This document shows positions 33,518 through 42,352 of a stretch of 64,000 nt of DNA, in pieces. Positions within the stretch are counted from its first letter, which is position 1. Every line of letters begins with the position of its first letter. Below the pieces are notes generated by a model. It was given only the letters and a program-made list of their open reading frames with translations, was not told where the DNA came from and ran no database searches. Source of the DNA: CBDCWQ01 sp965223435 (GTDB lineage Bacteria > Myxococcota > Kuafuiibacteriia > Kuafuiibacteriales > Kuafuiibacteriaceae); the NCBI GenBank assembly GCA_965223435.1, contig CBDCWQ010000023.1, forward strand, positions 1,364,001 through 1,428,000. The letters run 5' to 3'. The translations under genes were made by a program, and so were the position numbers.

Positions 33518-33874
33518 TTTAGAAAATTCTCCTGTAGGTGGTTACATCGGACGCCGGGACGTTTGTGTTGCATTGCGGCACATTTGTAGGGGTACCGGTC
33601 AGCGCAACGTGTTCCCGGTCCTTCGATGCTTGGGCGGCCCGAACGTTCCCCTTTCGCAGATCTTTGTAGAATCTGGGAAAGCCGCGGAGCATTCTCTCCA
33701 TGGTGATGACTCTCTCCATGGTGACGACTCTCGTACCCAGGTGAGGTGTCGCTATGTTGTTTGTAGGACTATGAAAAAAAGAGGAACAGTGCGGCCTCTC
33801 AGTCATTCAAGAGCGTAAATAATGACCGCGCCCAGATAGCGGGAGCGGCGATCCGACAAGCTAGGAGATCCCAC
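33518..33874. other. 357-bp divergent control region between two surface-protein genes
   Basis: No gene is supported. It should hold the promoters of both flanking lipoprotein genes. It contains an 18-bp tandem repeat at 33693-33728 and the ribosome binding sites AGGAGA (for 33517, minus) and AGGAG (for 33875, plus). Confidence 0.5.
33693..33728. repeat. Two tandem copies of an 18-bp unit
   Basis: TCTCTCCATGGTGATGAC (33693-33710) is followed directly by the same unit with one change (33711-33728), and then TCTC as the start of a third. CCATGG in each unit is palindromic. It may be paired binding sites for a regulator of the divergent genes. Confidence 0.6.
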
Positions 33875-36800
33875 ATGCGTTGCGCTCTTCCCAAAACTCA
33901 TAGCCCAGCCATTCTATTGGTTGCAATTGGCCTTGGTTGTTCCCAGTCAGGGAACAACAGCGATGGGTCGAATACACAGTCAGAGGTACAAGCTTCAGCT
34001 TCGCTTTTCGCCCACTGGCCAATGAACGAAGGAGCCGGTACGACGGTCCGAGATGCGACTACTCATGGACACTCGGCCCAGCTCGTCAACGGCGCCAAGT
34101 GGCATGAAGATGTCGGTGTCGTCTTTGATGGTGCCAGCGCCTACGTGGATGCGGGGATCTTGGAACTACCAAGAACCGCCGTGACGATCAGCGCGAATTT
34201 TTTTGCGAGGGACTTGTCGAATTGCTCATCTCGAGACTGCCGAATTATTTCACGAGCGACCGGCATTCGGTCTTCGGACCACGATATGATGGTGAGCACC
34301 ATCGCGAGTGGCACGCAGACTCGTCTTCGATTTCGACTCAAGACGGACGGTGCAACCAGTACTCTGATCGCCTCTTCCGGTGAAGTCCCACAAAACAAGT
34401 GGGTTCATGTTGCGGCGGTATACGATGGCGCTACAATGCGTCTGTACTTGGATGGCGCGGATGTTGGAAGCATGAACAAGCGGGGCAGCATCACGAGCAC
34501 AAGGGACGTGCCCACCTGGATTGGTGGAAATCCGCTGAGCGCAACGAGTCGGCCGTGGAGCGGCCGCATCCGGGATGTTCGAATCTACAACGGAGCGCTG
34601 ACCGGCGACCAAATCCGAGCGCTGCTGTCTTCCGGACCCAATCAACCTCCGGTGGCCCACGCGGGTCCTGACCAGCAAATTCAGCTCAGCACGGGACAGG
34701 TTCAAACCACAGTCAAGCTCGACGCCAGCGCTTCGTTCGACGAAGATGGCCAAATTACGGCCTATCGGTGGGCAGGTTCTCCCGATCCTGCGGACAGCGC
34801 GGGCCCAGAGCTCACCCTCTCAGCGGGTCGACATGTATTCGACCTTGAAGTGGAAGACGACAGCCATGCGACCGCGAGTGATTCGGTTGTGATCACAGTC
34901 TTGTCCGCACCCAATGGCAATGATCTGCCTCCAGTCGCGCAAATGAGCGCCGACGTAACCGCTGGACACGCACCGCTTTTGGTGCGCTTTGATGGCTCGA
35001 AATCGTTTGATCCTGAAGGGTCGAGACTCTCCTACCGGTGGCGTTTTGGAGACGGCACAACGAGTGATCGTGTGGATCCTACCCACGCCTTTTCTGCCGG
35101 CAAATATCGGGTTTCATTGACGGTCACGGACTCTGGTGGGCAACAGAGCGTTTCCAGCTCACTGGAGATCGACGTCCATGACGAACATACCCATGAACAC
35201 CAGCTTCCGCACCAAGACAACCTTGGCAAGCAGAGTGAGCATTTGGCGCTGTTTGATCTCGTCGAACGGACGGACGCCACCCACATCGCCGTGCTGAGCG
35301 GTGACTGGAACGACGCCGACACCTGGTCCCGAGGAATGGTGCCCGGTCGTGACAGTCGCGTGTTGATCCCTGAGGATACGACCGTTACGGTGGCCCACGA
35401 AGACTCGGCACGATTGGCCACGGTGCGTGTGGATGGGACGCTTCGGTTCGATCCAAGTCGAGATACACGGCTGAGTGTCGATACGCTCGTCGTGGATGTG
35501 CATGGCACGCTACAAATGGGAACCGAGAGCGCGCCCGTTCAGGCAAACCGAAGCGCCAAGCTTCTGATCATTGACCGCGGACCCATTGACCTGAGCTGGG
35601 ACCCAAACATGTTCAGTCGTGGACTCATATCACACGGAACAATGATTGCTCACGGCGCGAAGAAGACAGCCTTTTCACCGCTGGCTGTAACGCCCTTGAA
35701 AGGAGCCACCAAACTCGTGCTCTCGGAAGCGCCGGTGAACTGGAGAGTCGGCGACGAGCTTGTCCTGACAGGTGTCAGCCCCTACGAGAACCAAGATGAA
35801 CGACGACGGATCATCGAACTCAACGGCAATGAAGTCACCGTCAACGCGCTTCAGTACGACCATAAAGTTCCGGAATCCGACCTGCAAGTCTACGTTGCCA
35901 ATCTGAGCCGTAACGTTATGGTTGAGTCTGAAAATAAAATAGATGTTCTCCAGCGTGGGCACGTGATGTTCATGCATTCTCAAAAAGTTGACATACGGTA
36001 CTTCAAGACGGTCGAGACTGGGCGTACCGACAAGACTTTTGCCATCAATGAAATAGAGTTGGATAGCGCAGGGAGGTTGGTGCCTGGGACGGGGAACGCG
36101 CGTGGTCGCTATGCCCTGCATTTTCACCGCACGGGCGTCAATGAAACAAAAACGCCCGCCATCGCCACGGGTGTCGTCGTGCACGGCAGCCCTGGCTGGG
36201 GCATGGTGAATCATTCAAGCTTCCTGCATGCCCGCGATAACGTGACGTACAATGTTCTCGGCGCTGGGTTTGTGGGGGAGGTTGGCAATGAAATCGGCTC
36301 CTATAGACACAATATTGCCATCCGTTCCCAAGGTTCTGGAGAGCACGAAACCGACAAACGCCAATTTGTGAGTGGAAGTGAGCACCTCGGGCGCAACGAT
36401 GACTTTGGCCATGGGGGGCACGGCTTTTGGTTTCAGGGTCCGCTGATCGAGGTAGAGGATAACATCGCTGCCGGCCACCGTCATTTTGGGTTTGTCTTTT
36501 GGAATCGAGGTCTTGTTGAGTTTGATCTCGATCCGGCCGATGCCATGAGCCGCGTGGGGAGCACATCAGGTTCCACTCCGAAAATCCCCGTTGCGAGTGT
36601 GATGGATACCCAGCCAGAACTCACGAATGGGGTAGACTTCGTCCGCTGCGAAGACGTCATGATTCGGAGATTCAGGAACAATACAACCTTTGCCAGCGGT
36701 GCCGGCCTTGAGATCTCCCGGCATATGCGAGGGCTGTCCAGTAAGTTTAAATCCCTGGGGTGGCGAAGCGTCATAGAGAACTTTACCGCGTGGAACGTGG

Positions 36801-37075
36801 GACACTACAGAAATAAGTACGGACATGGGCCGCTGGCGGACCGGAGCGACGGCGGTTTGTTTAATCCTCAAAGTGGAGACAACGGGATCTCCGTGCGATA
36901 CTCAACGCGTGTTGTTTTGAAGAACCCTCGCCTACTGGGCATCAATGAATCAAAGTCAACGGGAATTAACCACAATCATTTTGCAGACACCAATGCGATT
37001 GTCGATTCGGTCATCAAGCGTTTTGACCAAGACATTCGCAACGATGGCGGATTTGTCGCAGAGTCATCATTCTAA
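33875..37075 (+). CDS. LamG-PKD-PKD-G8-beta-helix lipoprotein, similar to animal CEMIP/TMEM2
   Basis: 1066 residues from ATG 33875, with AGGAG at 8 bases. Lipobox AIGLGC. LamG (about 44-255) with LSNCSSRDCRI; PKD domains (about 258-345 and 352-435; the second has RFGDGTTSDRVDPTHAF); a His-rich hinge DEHTHEHQLPHQ; a G8 domain (about 473-595: LSGDWNDADTWSRGMVPG, VLIPEDTTVTV, VRVDGTLRF, VDVHGTLQMG); then a right-handed beta-helix (about 675-1060) with GHVMFMHS and RYALHFHRTG, matching the HVM and RYPIHFH features of CEMIP/TMEM2 hyaluronan-degrading proteins. Probable surface polysaccharide-binding or depolymerising protein; activity and substrate are inferred. Confidence 0.82.
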   Translation: MRCALPKTHSPAILLVAIGLGCSQSGNNSDGSNTQSEVQASASLFAHWPMNEGAGTTVRDATTHGHSAQLVNGAKWHEDVGVVFDGASAYVDAGILELPRTAVTISANFFARDLSNCSSRDCRIISRATGIRSSDHDMMVSTIASGTQTRLRFRLKTDGATSTLIASSGEVPQNKWVHVAAVYDGATMRLYLDGADVGSMNKRGSITSTRDVPTWIGGNPLSATSRPWSGRIRDVRIYNGALTGDQIRALLSSGPNQPPVAHAGPDQQIQLSTGQVQTTVKLDASASFDEDGQITAYRWAGSPDPADSAGPELTLSAGRHVFDLEVEDDSHATASDSVVITVLSAPNGNDLPPVAQMSADVTAGHAPLLVRFDGSKSFDPEGSRLSYRWRFGDGTTSDRVDPTHAFSAGKYRVSLTVTDSGGQQSVSSSLEIDVHDEHTHEHQLPHQDNLGKQSEHLALFDLVERTDATHIAVLSGDWNDADTWSRGMVPGRDSRVLIPEDTTVTVAHEDSARLATVRVDGTLRFDPSRDTRLSVDTLVVDVHGTLQMGTESAPVQANRSAKLLIIDRGPIDLSWDPNMFSRGLISHGTMIAHGAKKTAFSPLAVTPLKGATKLVLSEAPVNWRVGDELVLTGVSPYENQDERRRIIELNGNEVTVNALQYDHKVPESDLQVYVANLSRNVMVESENKIDVLQRGHVMFMHSQKVDIRYFKTVETGRTDKTFAINEIELDSAGRLVPGTGNARGRYALHFHRTGVNETKTPAIATGVVVHGSPGWGMVNHSSFLHARDNVTYNVLGAGFVGEVGNEIGSYRHNIAIRSQGSGEHETDKRQFVSGSEHLGRNDDFGHGGHGFWFQGPLIEVEDNIAAGHRHFGFVFWNRGLVEFDLDPADAMSRVGSTSGSTPKIPVASVMDTQPELTNGVDFVRCEDVMIRRFRNNTTFASGAGLEISRHMRGLSSKFKSLGWRSVIENFTAWNVGHYRNKYGHGPLADRSDGGLFNPQSGDNGISVRYSTRVVLKNPRLLGINESKSTGINHNHFADTNAIVDSVIKRFDQDIRNDGGFVAESSF

Positions 37076-37159
37076 GGCTGCGGTTCTCAGAGGAGGCCAA
37101 ACCGTGAGGCCGATAAACGTCACGCTCATGGCCGCCTGACGCTTTTGGGCTAGGCCGGA

Positions 37160-38221
37160 TTATTTGGGCGGCAGGCCTGTGCCTCTTGGACACGACGCCA
37201 AGTGCGCCTCGACCTCGTCCAAATGCGGATCGCCGGGAAAGCGCCGCTTATGTTTGGCCCAATGTGCACATGCCTTTGCTTTGAGACCCAGACGCTTTAC
37301 CAACAAGGTGCCCAACTCTCGACTGAAGCGCATGCGGTCACGGGCCGAGAGTTTTGGTGAAGAGGCGAGCTTTTGGAGTAGCCTCCGAGCCTCATCGTAC
37401 TGCCCCTGACTCCGTGCCAAAAACATGCGCTCTTTGAGCGCACGAACGGACGCGGCCGATTCGGACGCCTGGACAGATTTTTTTCTGCGCTTTTTGGGCT
37501 TTTTGGCCTTGGGCTTTCGCGGCGAGGTCTCGGTCTCGCGTTGGGTCTCGGTTTCGAGCTGGGGCCCGGTTTCGAGCGGGGTCTTGGGGCTCAAAGTGGG
37601 CTCAATCTTTTTGGGCGGCCACTCAACCCGATCGCCGGCGGCCAGTGGCTGACGTACACCGCTGTGCGCCCAATGAAAGGTCATTGCCCCAGCGATAAGC
37701 TTTAGCCGGCCGCCGTCAACGTGCTGCACGACATCCACATATACGCGTTGATGGGTTTCAATCTTCCCGTGCGAAACATGAAGCACAAAGGGCCTTATCA
37801 GTGGCTTTCGGCTCGCCACCCGAATGCGCGCACGACCTTGCTCGAGTCGGATTCCGGTCTTTTCTTGGGTCAAGGTCGTTCCGCTCGAAGTTTCGAGATG
37901 ATCGGCTCCCACCGCGATGGTGGTCTGACCACAGCGGGTGGTGACCGATCGGTTTGCCGTATCGTCCGAAACACATGATTCTTGGTTCCCCTGGACCGCA
38001 TACCAAGCCGGTGAGGGAGGAGGAAAGCGTAGGAAAAAGAGCACAACAATCGTGGCCACGGCGCCGAGCCCATAAGTCCACCGCCTGGTGCGTGCCCGGC
38101 CCTTAAGGCGCGCGTCGATGCGGGCGCGAAGCTCCACGCGTTCTTGGTCCGAGAGGCGTTCAGCGGCGCGTCGGTCTCGGGTCTCCCGGATCATCGCTTG
38201 AAGGTCTGTCCGACGGGTCAC
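37160..38221 (-). CDS. FecR-like membrane anti-sigma regulator with C-terminal TPR-like region
   Basis: 353 residues from GTG 38221, which overlaps the sigma factor stop as GTGA and has GGGAG at 8 bases; ATG 38236 is a weaker alternative. The cytoplasmic N-terminus is helical and charged (about 1-48), then one transmembrane helix (about 50-65), then a FecR-type beta domain (TIAVGADHLETSSGTTLTQ, GIRLEQGRARIRVAS, GRLKLIAGAMTF, PLAAGDRVEWPP). A Thr/Glu/Lys linker leads to a TPR-like helical end with two cysteines. It probably sequesters the adjacent ECF sigma factor. Confidence 0.8.
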   Translation of the reverse strand: MTRRTDLQAMIRETRDRRAAERLSDQERVELRARIDARLKGRARTRRWTYGLGAVATIVVLFFLRFPPPSPAWYAVQGNQESCVSDDTANRSVTTRCGQTTIAVGADHLETSSGTTLTQEKTGIRLEQGRARIRVASRKPLIRPFVLHVSHGKIETHQRVYVDVVQHVDGGRLKLIAGAMTFHWAHSGVRQPLAAGDRVEWPPKKIEPTLSPKTPLETGPQLETETQRETETSPRKPKAKKPKKRRKKSVQASESAASVRALKERMFLARSQGQYDEARRLLQKLASSPKLSARDRMRFSRELGTLLVKRLGLKAKACAHWAKHKRRFPGDPHLDEVEAHLASCPRGTGLPPK

Positions 38222-38763
38222 CGTTCGATCTCCCAATCTATTGCGCTTAGAGTCTCTTGTGCCTTTCGGTGCAGGCGCGAAGTCTGCGCCTTGGAGATCC
38301 CTAGAATTCGCCCTGCTTCGGCTTGGGTCTTTTCCTCAAGGTGTACCAGAATGAAAACGGCAGCTTGCTTGGGCGGAAGGGTATCGAGTGCGATCTCGAG
38401 TCGGGTTAGATCACGCTTGGCCGCGTGTGCGCTTTCTGGGGAAGGCGAATATGTCCGACGGGAGTCCGAAAGATCCGGCAGCAGCCGACGCCAGGTTTTC
38501 ATCCGACGCAAGCGCATCAAGCATTCGTTGGTCGCGACCCGGTAGAGCCACCCCCCCAGATCAGGAATGTCGCATAGTTGTTCGCGCCGCTCCCCCAACT
38601 TCACAAATGTGTCGTGCACGCGGTCCAAGGCCCAATCCCGGTCGCCGTTGGCAAATCGCATACACAGGACAAAGAGTCGTTGGCTGTGTTGCCGGTATAC
38701 TGCGTCAAAGTCGACCGCCCCCTCAACTTTAGCAATGCTTGAGCCTTGCTCAGGTTGCGCCAA
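38218..38763 (-). CDS. ECF-type RNA polymerase sigma-70 factor
   Basis: 181 residues from a TTG start. Region 2 (about 18-85): FDAVYRQHSQRLFVLCMRF, DRVHDTFVKL and LGGWLYRVATNECLMRLRR. Region 4 (about 120-175): ALDTLPPKQAAVFILVHLEEKTQAEAGRILGISKAQTSRLHRKA. No region 3 lies between them, so it is ECF type. The stop overlaps the start of the FecR-like gene (GTGA), indicating translational coupling to its likely anti-sigma factor. The upstream neighbour starts 24 bases away. Confidence 0.9.
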   Translation of the reverse strand: MAQPEQGSSIAKVEGAVDFDAVYRQHSQRLFVLCMRFANGDRDWALDRVHDTFVKLGERREQLCDIPDLGGWLYRVATNECLMRLRRMKTWRRLLPDLSDSRRTYSPSPESAHAAKRDLTRLEIALDTLPPKQAAVFILVHLEEKTQAEAGRILGISKAQTSRLHRKAQETLSAIDWEIER

Positions 38764-38786
38764 TTCCCAAATTCTCCAAAACTGTC

Positions 38787-39716
38787 TCAGCGCAGCACAT
38801 AGCTGATACGCGCCAACACTCCGAAATTCCTCACAACGTGAAGAATCGTGTCCCCGCTCACATGTGTGGTTTCGACGAAACGGACGAACGGTGCCACCTC
38901 AATTCCCAAGTTCCACCCGTCAAGACCGAGTACAAGGGGAGCCGCAAGTCGGGCATCAACGTGCATATTCGAAACACCGTCACGAAATGCGGTGTGCAAA
39001 AGGCCCATCACCTCCAAGCCGCTGCCCACGTACATTTGATCACCCAAATTCCATCGGTGCGCGAGCCGTATTCCCGCTTTGGGGTCCCAAATCCAGATGG
39101 GCCCAAAGCCCGAAACACCAAGCTCGAGTCCACCCCCTAGCCACCAGCTTGAAGACAAGGCCGCGTCCATCCACAAGGCCAAGGACCCACGAAGGCTGTT
39201 GGGCATCGACAGCGAGGCCGAGACTCGCCATTCGATTTGATCGGGTGATGCCTCCAACAAAGTTGGCTTTGATTCTGCCTTCGCCTTCAGTTCCAGTCCG
39301 CGTGCCGCATGAATGTCGTTCACCAATCCCACGATCACGTGCATGATTTCTAGATCGAGAGATTCGTCTCGACAGCTGGCCGCAAGATCAACGCGACGCA
39401 GACGGTGCAATTCACCCCACCGTGCGCTCACGACGAGATCGGGGCCGTCGGAACGGAGGGTGACGGCAATGTCATCAGGCAAAGAGCGCTCCAATACGGC
39501 GTACTTTTCTTCGATGATGCGTTGCAGGGTGAGATTGCGTAGATGACTAAGGCCGCAGGCCAAGATCTGGGTTTGATTCACCCTTGACCAGTCGAGGGTT
39601 ACAAAGGCCCTGGGCGCCTCGGTCCAACCAGCGGTGGGGCGCATGAGCACCCACACGAGAACCCCAAGGACGACCTGGCGTCGGACAAACAAGGCGTCAC
39701 GGCCGCCCGGCATCAT
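38787..39716 (-). CDS. Exported protein, probably with a C-terminal outer-membrane beta-barrel
   Basis: 309 residues. A signal peptide (VVLGVLVWVLMRPTAGWTEA) is followed by a domain of about 110 residues with two cysteines, then an alternating hydrophobic/glycine pattern from about 165 to the end (SSWWLGGGLELGVSGFG, GSGLEVMGLLHTAF, DARLAAPLVLGLDGWNLGIEVAPFVRFVETTH, GVLARISYVL), as in small outer-membrane barrels. No named family recognised. The start overlaps the end of the upstream LamG gene by 20 bases, so it is translated in the same operon as the sigma factor. Confidence 0.65.
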   Translation of the reverse strand: MMPGGRDALFVRRQVVLGVLVWVLMRPTAGWTEAPRAFVTLDWSRVNQTQILACGLSHLRNLTLQRIIEEKYAVLERSLPDDIAVTLRSDGPDLVVSARWGELHRLRRVDLAASCRDESLDLEIMHVIVGLVNDIHAARGLELKAKAESKPTLLEASPDQIEWRVSASLSMPNSLRGSLALWMDAALSSSWWLGGGLELGVSGFGPIWIWDPKAGIRLAHRWNLGDQMYVGSGLEVMGLLHTAFRDGVSNMHVDARLAAPLVLGLDGWNLGIEVAPFVRFVETTHVSGDTILHVVRNFGVLARISYVLR

Positions 39717-40614
39717 CCCACTCGCGCAATTGTTCGGTGTTGGTCCGAATCTCTTCCTCCGTCAATGCTACCCCGTAGAGCGCTGCGTATGAAATGGTGC
39801 CCTCCGGGGACCGCTGTGATGTGTCCCCCAGTTCTCGATTGCCGATGCAAATGTGCCCCGTGGGGTCGAGCATGATATTTTCGCCGGAATTCAAGCTAAA
39901 CCCGGGGTCGATCTGCGAGATGTCACGCTCAGTGCCATCCCGATAAAGTCGTGGCCTCGTCGAGGCTTTGGTGTCCAACACCATGGTGAGCACGGTGCGC
40001 CCCGCGAAAAAGAGGTCTGCGTCCCACCGAACGCCGGCGCCCCCGTGACTATTCCAGTTGAACAGGACTCGACCCACCTCATCGGCCCCGACACTAAATC
40101 CCCAGAGTTGCTCGGGACCAATGTGGAACAACCGCGTGGCCAAGGCAACGGCGCCCTTGATATCAACGACGAGTTCAATCGTGCCCTCGTCCTGGCCCGA
40201 AAGGTCCAAAATTTTCGTATTCAGGATAGGGGCACAATAGCGATCCGAGGAGCCGGCCGCGGTCCAGACAATGCCTGTTCCCGTACCCGAATTTGTATAA
40301 TGGGGAGGCGATACAGAGGCAATGACGGGTCTAAGGTCCAGTCCGGGATCAACTGCGTCGTGAAGAGATGAGCGTGCGGGGCCGGAGGCCTGTTCGGCGA
40401 GGAAGTAACGCACGAGCACTCCGCGATCGGTGAGTGTGCCCGCGGCTTCACAGGAGCCGTCGTCGCACGCCTCATGTGCGCGGCAGTCTTGATCGTCGGG
40501 ACAGGGGTAGGTGTAAGAGCGTGGCGAACAACCGAGGCCAACCCCGATACACAAGGGCCATGCGAATCGCGCTCTCACCGCCGGGAGTATGGGAGGCGCT
40601 GGTTGGGGGGTCAA
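39697..40614 (-). CDS. LamG-like lipoprotein heading the sigma factor operon
   Basis: Up to 305 residues from TTG 40614; GTG 40578 would give a cleaner lipoprotein signal (VRARFAWPLCIGVGLGC). A short Cys-rich stretch (YPCPDDQDCRAHEACDDGSC) follows the lipid site. The rest reads as a LamG/concanavalin-like jellyroll: GTIELVVDI, LWGFSVGADEVGRVLFNWNS, FAGRTVLTMVLD, RLYRDGTERD, YAALYGVALTEEEIRTN. It is probably the surface-exposed binding subunit of the operon, which continues with the barrel-like protein, sigma factor and anti-sigma protein. Confidence 0.7.
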   Translation of the reverse strand: MTPQPAPPILPAVRARFAWPLCIGVGLGCSPRSYTYPCPDDQDCRAHEACDDGSCEAAGTLTDRGVLVRYFLAEQASGPARSSLHDAVDPGLDLRPVIASVSPPHYTNSGTGTGIVWTAAGSSDRYCAPILNTKILDLSGQDEGTIELVVDIKGAVALATRLFHIGPEQLWGFSVGADEVGRVLFNWNSHGGAGVRWDADLFFAGRTVLTMVLDTKASTRPRLYRDGTERDISQIDPGFSLNSGENIMLDPTGHICIGNRELGDTSQRSPEGTISYAALYGVALTEEEIRTNTEQLREWDDAGRP

Positions 40615-40755
40615 GCGCTCCGCTGTTCTAGGCAGGATGTGGACTAAGCGCTTGTCATCGCAAACAAAATGATGGTGCCGAACCTGTGTACCCGGATGTA
40701 CTCCTGTTCCATGATGCTGGCGTCGTTTCGGGGTCAGCCCGTTGCCGTGATAAGC

Positions 40756-42339
40756 GTGGGTGGGGTGTCATGGCGGGTCTTCATTTGCGTCTGGGCGGCG
40801 GCGCTTGGATTCGCTTGCGCGGCGGCCCCACGCCCGTCTTTTGCACCCGCTCGGGACTGGTCTGAGACGGCCCTCCGCGCAAGTGGATTCAATCAGGCAA
40901 AAGAAATGAATGAAGCGCGCGCCCGTCTCGATCGCCTGACCAACAGACTTCGCCGGGCAGTCGGTCCTCTTCGCGATGTGCGGACGAAGGGCGAACGCCT
41001 TCTGCGTATGCTTCATGGTCCCGAGGGTGCGCTCCGCACGTATGACGTTCGTGCGACAACCCTGCGGGATGTTCTTTTTGATCAGCGTTACAATTGTGTT
41101 TCGGCTTCGGTCTTGTACAATCTCATCGCCGAGCGGCTTGGGCTTGTGACGCGGGCGGAACTCCGGCCCACACACGCCCGCAGTGCGCTCCTTGATACGG
41201 TGGCATCGACTCGGATCGTGGTCGAGACCACGTCGCCCGAAGGCTTTGATCCCGACCCCCAGGAAGCGAAAAGAATGCTTCGCCGGATTGCCGGCGGGTC
41301 GGATTCGGCGGACCGAGTCCTGGTACCGGAGGCTGGGACTTGGGTCGCGACCGATGTGCTTATCGGGCTGATCTACGTCAATCGGGCGACACTCGCGGAG
41401 GAGGCCAAAAAAAACCAGGCGGCGGAGCGCTTGTTTCAGGCTGCAGAACAGCTGCTCGTCCAACGCGGCATGCTCCAGGTGTTGCGGGACCAACGCGCGG
41501 CGCTCTTGGCGCAACTCGGTGTCGACGATATTCGCTCTGGTGTGGCTGCGCGCTATTCGCGTGCCCATCGGACTTTGCTGCGCGCCGCTCGGCTCGAATC
41601 TCAGTTGCCCGCCATTCGCAAGGTGGTGCGCCAGAATCTTCGGGCCGCCTCCGAGCGGTTTATCGCGTCGATGGCCACTCAGGCGGGTCCGGAAGCCGTG
41701 ATGGCCGTCGTAGAAGACTCGGCCCAGGCCGGGCTCGGCGTGGCCGATGTTGCCGGACTGACCGCCTTTGCATTCTCAGAGATTGCGCGGGTCCACCTTA
41801 CGCGAAAGGACTACCGTGCTGCCCTTGAGGCCTTTGATGCGGCGCTGGCTCAGCCTATCGACCCCAGCGAGCAGCGCCTCTTGGCTGCGCTCAAAAGCAA
41901 CCGAGTCATGGTTCTTCGGCACTTGGCAGCCAAGGCTGCCAGCGCCGGCCAACTCCAAGGCGGCCTGGCATGGCTGACGCGGGCGGCCGAGACGGGTCTT
42001 TTGAGCCCAGCGGACCTGGCGGCGGATCGCAAGCAGATCATCAAATCGGTCGGCACGTGGCGGTTTAAACACGATGACTTCGATGGCGCCGCCGAAGTTC
42101 TTCGTCTGGGCCGAAGCTGGTTTCCAAAGGACGCGGAACTGCGCCACAACCTGGTGGCGGTGTTGTCGCGCCGTGTGCAGCGCATGATCGAAACTCAGCG
42201 GTGTCGGTCCGCGCGGCCCCTCATCGGTGAGATTCGTGGCCTCGAACCCCGTAGTCGGTTCGCAAAAAAAGCGTCGGCTGTCTGCCAGGCGGCCGGGCAG
42301 CCTTTTGATGGGAATGCCGCCCGGAGGCGGATCCGATAG
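40756..42339 (+). CDS. Transglutaminase-like / TPR lipoprotein
   Basis: About 527 residues if started at GTG 40756; other in-frame starts exist upstream and at 40765, and none has a clear ribosome binding site. Lipobox ALGFAC. A transglutaminase-like core appears: RYNCVSASVLYNLIAERLGL (Cys), RPTHARSALL (His), TRIVVETTSPEGFDP (acidic residue), in the right order for a papain-like triad. The remainder is helical with TPR-like repeats (IARVHLTRKDYRAALEAFDAAL and others). It may be a peptidase or scaffold at the envelope. It converges on the giant gene (13 bases between stops). Confidence 0.65.
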   Translation: MGGVSWRVFICVWAAALGFACAAAPRPSFAPARDWSETALRASGFNQAKEMNEARARLDRLTNRLRRAVGPLRDVRTKGERLLRMLHGPEGALRTYDVRATTLRDVLFDQRYNCVSASVLYNLIAERLGLVTRAELRPTHARSALLDTVASTRIVVETTSPEGFDPDPQEAKRMLRRIAGGSDSADRVLVPEAGTWVATDVLIGLIYVNRATLAEEAKKNQAAERLFQAAEQLLVQRGMLQVLRDQRAALLAQLGVDDIRSGVAARYSRAHRTLLRAARLESQLPAIRKVVRQNLRAASERFIASMATQAGPEAVMAVVEDSAQAGLGVADVAGLTAFAFSEIARVHLTRKDYRAALEAFDAALAQPIDPSEQRLLAALKSNRVMVLRHLAAKAASAGQLQGGLAWLTRAAETGLLSPADLAADRKQIIKSVGTWRFKHDDFDGAAEVLRLGRSWFPKDAELRHNLVAVLSRRVQRMIETQRCRSARPLIGEIRGLEPRSRFAKKASAVCQAAGQPFDGNAARRRIR

Positions 42340-42352
42340 CGGCGGGCATGCT

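Noticed and set aside
33519..33806. 95-codon minus-strand frame in the divergent control region
   Set aside because: Its repeated VTMER segment is only the translation of the 18-bp tandem repeat, and the frame sits where both promoters must be.
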